Source: Rhodobacteraceae bacterium F11138
GTDB taxonomy: Bacteria; Pseudomonadota; Alphaproteobacteria; Rhodobacterales; Rhodobacteraceae
Reading direction: 5' to 3'
Assembly: GCA_016521575.1 (NCBI GenBank)
Contig: JAEKDP010000001.1
Coordinates: 894,962-958,961 of the forward strand
Length of the DNA stretch: 64,000 bases
The notes under the pieces were generated by a model. That model saw only the letters and a program-made list of their open reading frames with translations, was not told the DNA's origin and did no database searches. The translations under genes were made by a program, and so were the position numbers. Below, piece by piece: positions 62,326-64,000 of this stretch. Positions within the stretch are counted from its first letter, which is position 1; every line of letters starts with the position of its first letter.

Positions 62326-64000
62326 ATGAGTATGAAGAGCGACATAGAGTTGGCGCGTGACGCGGTTAAGTTGCCGATTCAGGAGGTTGGTTTGCGTGTC
62401 GGGATCGGTGGGGATGATTTGTTGCCCTATGGTCATGACAAGGCGAAGGTGAGCCAGTCTTTCATTGACGGTGTTCAGGGCAATGCGGATGGCAAGCTGA
62501 TCCTGGTGACGGCGATCAATCCGACGCCTGCGGGCGAGGGCAAGACGACGACGACGGTTGGCCTGGGTGACGGTTTGAACCGGATCGGCAAGAAGGCGAT
62601 GATCTGCATCCGCGAGGCCTCTCTGGGTCCGAATTTCGGCATGAAGGGCGGGGCCGCGGGGGGCGGTCTGGCGCAGGTTGTTCCGATGGAGGACATGAAC
62701 CTGCATTTCACCGGCGATTTTCACGCCATCACCAGCGCGCATTCCCTGCTGAGCGCGATGATCGACAACCATATCTACTGGGGCAATGACCTGGGCATCG
62801 ACACGCGCCGCGTGGTGTGGCGCCGGGTGGTGGACATGAACGACCGTGCGTTGCGCCAGATCACGGCGTCTCTGGGGGGCGTGTCCAACGGGTTCCCGCG
62901 CGAGGCGGGGTTTGACATCACGGTGGCGTCCGAGGTGATGGCGATCCTGTGCCTGGCGACCAATCTTGCGGATCTGCAAAAGCGTCTGGGGGACATCATC
63001 GTGGCGTACCGGCGTGACAAGACTCCGGTCTATGCGCGCGACATCAAGGCGGACGGGGCGATGACGGTGCTCTTGAAGGACGCGATGCAGCCCAACCTGG
63101 TGCAGACGCTGGAAAACAACCCGGCCTTCGTGCATGGTGGCCCGTTCGCCAATATCGCCCATGGCTGCAATTCGGTGATCGCGACGACGACGGCGCTGAA
63201 ACTGGCGGATTACGTGGTGACCGAGGCCGGGTTCGGGGCCGACCTGGGGGCCGAGAAATTCATGAACATCAAGTGCCGCAAGGCCGGGATCGCGCCCGCG
63301 GCGGTGGTCGTGGTGGCGACGGTGCGGGCGATGAAGATGAACGGCGGCGTGGCCAAGGCGGACCTGGGGGCGGAAAACGTCGCCGCGGTTCAGGCGGGCT
63401 GTGCCAACCTGGGGCGGCATATCGAGAACGTCAAATCCTTTGGCGTTCCGGTGGTGGTGGCGATCAACCATTTCGTGACCGACACCGATGCCGAGGTCGA
63501 GGCGGTGCGCGAATACGTCACCGGCCACGGTTCGCAGGCGGTGCTGAGCCGGCACTGGGAACTGGGTGGCGAAGGGGCCGAGGATCTGGCCCGCAAGGTG
63601 GTCGAGATCGTCGACGCCGGCCAGGCCAATTTCTCGCCGATCTACCCGGACGAGATGGGGCTGTTTGACAAGATCGAAACCATCGCCCGGCGGATCTATC
63701 GCGCCGACGAGGTGCTGGCGGACAAGAAGATCCGCGATCAGCTCAGGGATTGGGAAGCGGCGGGCTATGGCCACCTGCCGGTGTGCATGGCCAAGACGCA
63801 ATACAGCTTCACCACCGACCCCAACCGCCGCGGCGCGCCCACGGGCCACAGCGTGCCGGTGCGCGAAGTCCGCCTGAGCGCGGGCGCCGGGTTCATCGTG
63901 GTGGTCTGCGGCGAAATCATGACCATGCCCGGCCTGCCCAGAACCCCCAGCGCAGAAAACATCCACCTCAACCAAAACGGCCAGATCGAAGGGTTGTTCT
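62326..64000 (+). CDS. fhs: Formate-tetrahydrofolate ligase (3' end at window edge)
   Basis: 558 residues are visible, which is about full length; the window ends one base into what should be the stop codon. P-loop [17 protein letters not shown] at about residues 66-82, [19 protein letters not shown], and [19 protein letters not shown] are standard Fhs blocks. It makes 10-formyl-THF from formate, ATP and THF. It begins five bases after the formyltransferase stop and completes the route from oxalate to the folate C1 pool. Confidence 0.95.
   Translation, partial: MSMKSDIELARDAVKLPIQEVGLRVGIGGDDLLPYGHDKAKVSQSFIDGVQGNADGKLILVTAINPTPAGEGKTTTTVGLGDGLNRIGKKAMICIREASLGPNFGMKGGAAGGGLAQVVPMEDMNLHFTGDFHAITSAHSLLSAMIDNHIYWGNDLGIDTRRVVWRRVVDMNDRALRQITASLGGVSNGFPREAGFDITVASEVMAILCLATNLADLQKRLGDIIVAYRRDKTPVYARDIKADGAMTVLLKDAMQPNLVQTLENNPAFVHGGPFANIAHGCNSVIATTTALKLADYVVTEAGFGADLGAEKFMNIKCRKAGIAPAAVVVVATVRAMKMNGGVAKADLGAENVAAVQAGCANLGRHIENVKSFGVPVVVAINHFVTDTDAEVEAVREYVTGHGSQAVLSRHWELGGEGAEDLARKVVEIVDAGQANFSPIYPDEMGLFDKIETIARRIYRADEVLADKKIRDQLRDWEAAGYGHLPVCMAKTQYSFTTDPNRRGAPTGHSVPVREVRLSAGAGFIVVVCGEIMTMPGLPRTPSAENIHLNQNGQIEGLF

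Noticed and set aside
62227..63975. 582-codon minus-strand frame opposite fhs
   Set aside because: Antisense to a fully conserved formate-THF ligase; His/Arg-rich mirror composition.

Overview
The window is about 64 kb of a high-GC alphaproteobacterial chromosome. Family content and gene style point to Rhodobacterales (Roseobacter/Paracoccaceae type): a stand-alone DUF4040 Mrp subunit, a SelD fused to an FAD oxidoreductase, the small secreted proteins often mislabelled 'arginine transporter', C/G-rich third codon positions and tight ATGA/TGATG gene overlaps. I see no phage, insertion sequence or CRISPR array. Genes run almost edge to edge and most are housekeeping or central metabolism.

Region by region. 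0-5 kb: hrpB (cut by the window edge), meaB, an alpha/beta hydrolase, rpmB with its own promoter and leader hairpin, a copper pair (small Cys protein plus PCu(A)C chaperone), a LysR regulator and a small secreted protein. 5.3-6.7 kb: a lower-GC gene of unknown function. 6.7-11.4 kb: lepA, tRNA-Tyr, an rlmB-like methyltransferase and small proteins. 11.4-14.3 kb: hisE-hisF and hisA, interleaved with two secreted proteins on the other strand. 14.3-26.8 kb: acyl-CoA metabolism (an acyl-CoA synthetase, fadJ-cupin-fadA-GST, a 593-residue acyl-CoA dehydrogenase of the DmdC type, two MerR regulators, two thioesterases). 26.8-35 kb: a MATE pump, DUF952-pyrD-arsC, a periplasmic 5'-nucleotidase, and the selenium pair mnmH/selD. 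35-40 kb: opgC-opgG-opgH for osmoregulated periplasmic glucans. 40.7-48.3 kb: a ten-gene Mrp/Mnh-type cation/proton antiporter operon without a full-length MrpA. 48.4-54.6 kb: hisH-hisB, a stand-alone RAM protein, tRNA-Gly, a YjbR protein and hydrolases.

54.7-64 kb is the most coherent accessory module: a divergon around a GntR regulator. To the left run an ISOC2-like hydrolase and sucC-sucD. To the right run GntR, oxalyl-CoA decarboxylase, formyl-CoA:oxalate CoA-transferase, a stand-alone formyltransferase resembling the hydrolase domain of 10-formyl-THF dehydrogenase, and formate-tetrahydrofolate ligase. This reads as oxalate catabolism wired directly into the folate C1 pool. The formyltransferase and the sucCD copy are the unexpected parts and the best candidates for an undescribed variation.

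All family calls come from reading protein motifs; no search was run. Start codons were chosen from Shine-Dalgarno spacing, overlap with the upstream gene and family-typical N-termini, and several remain uncertain.
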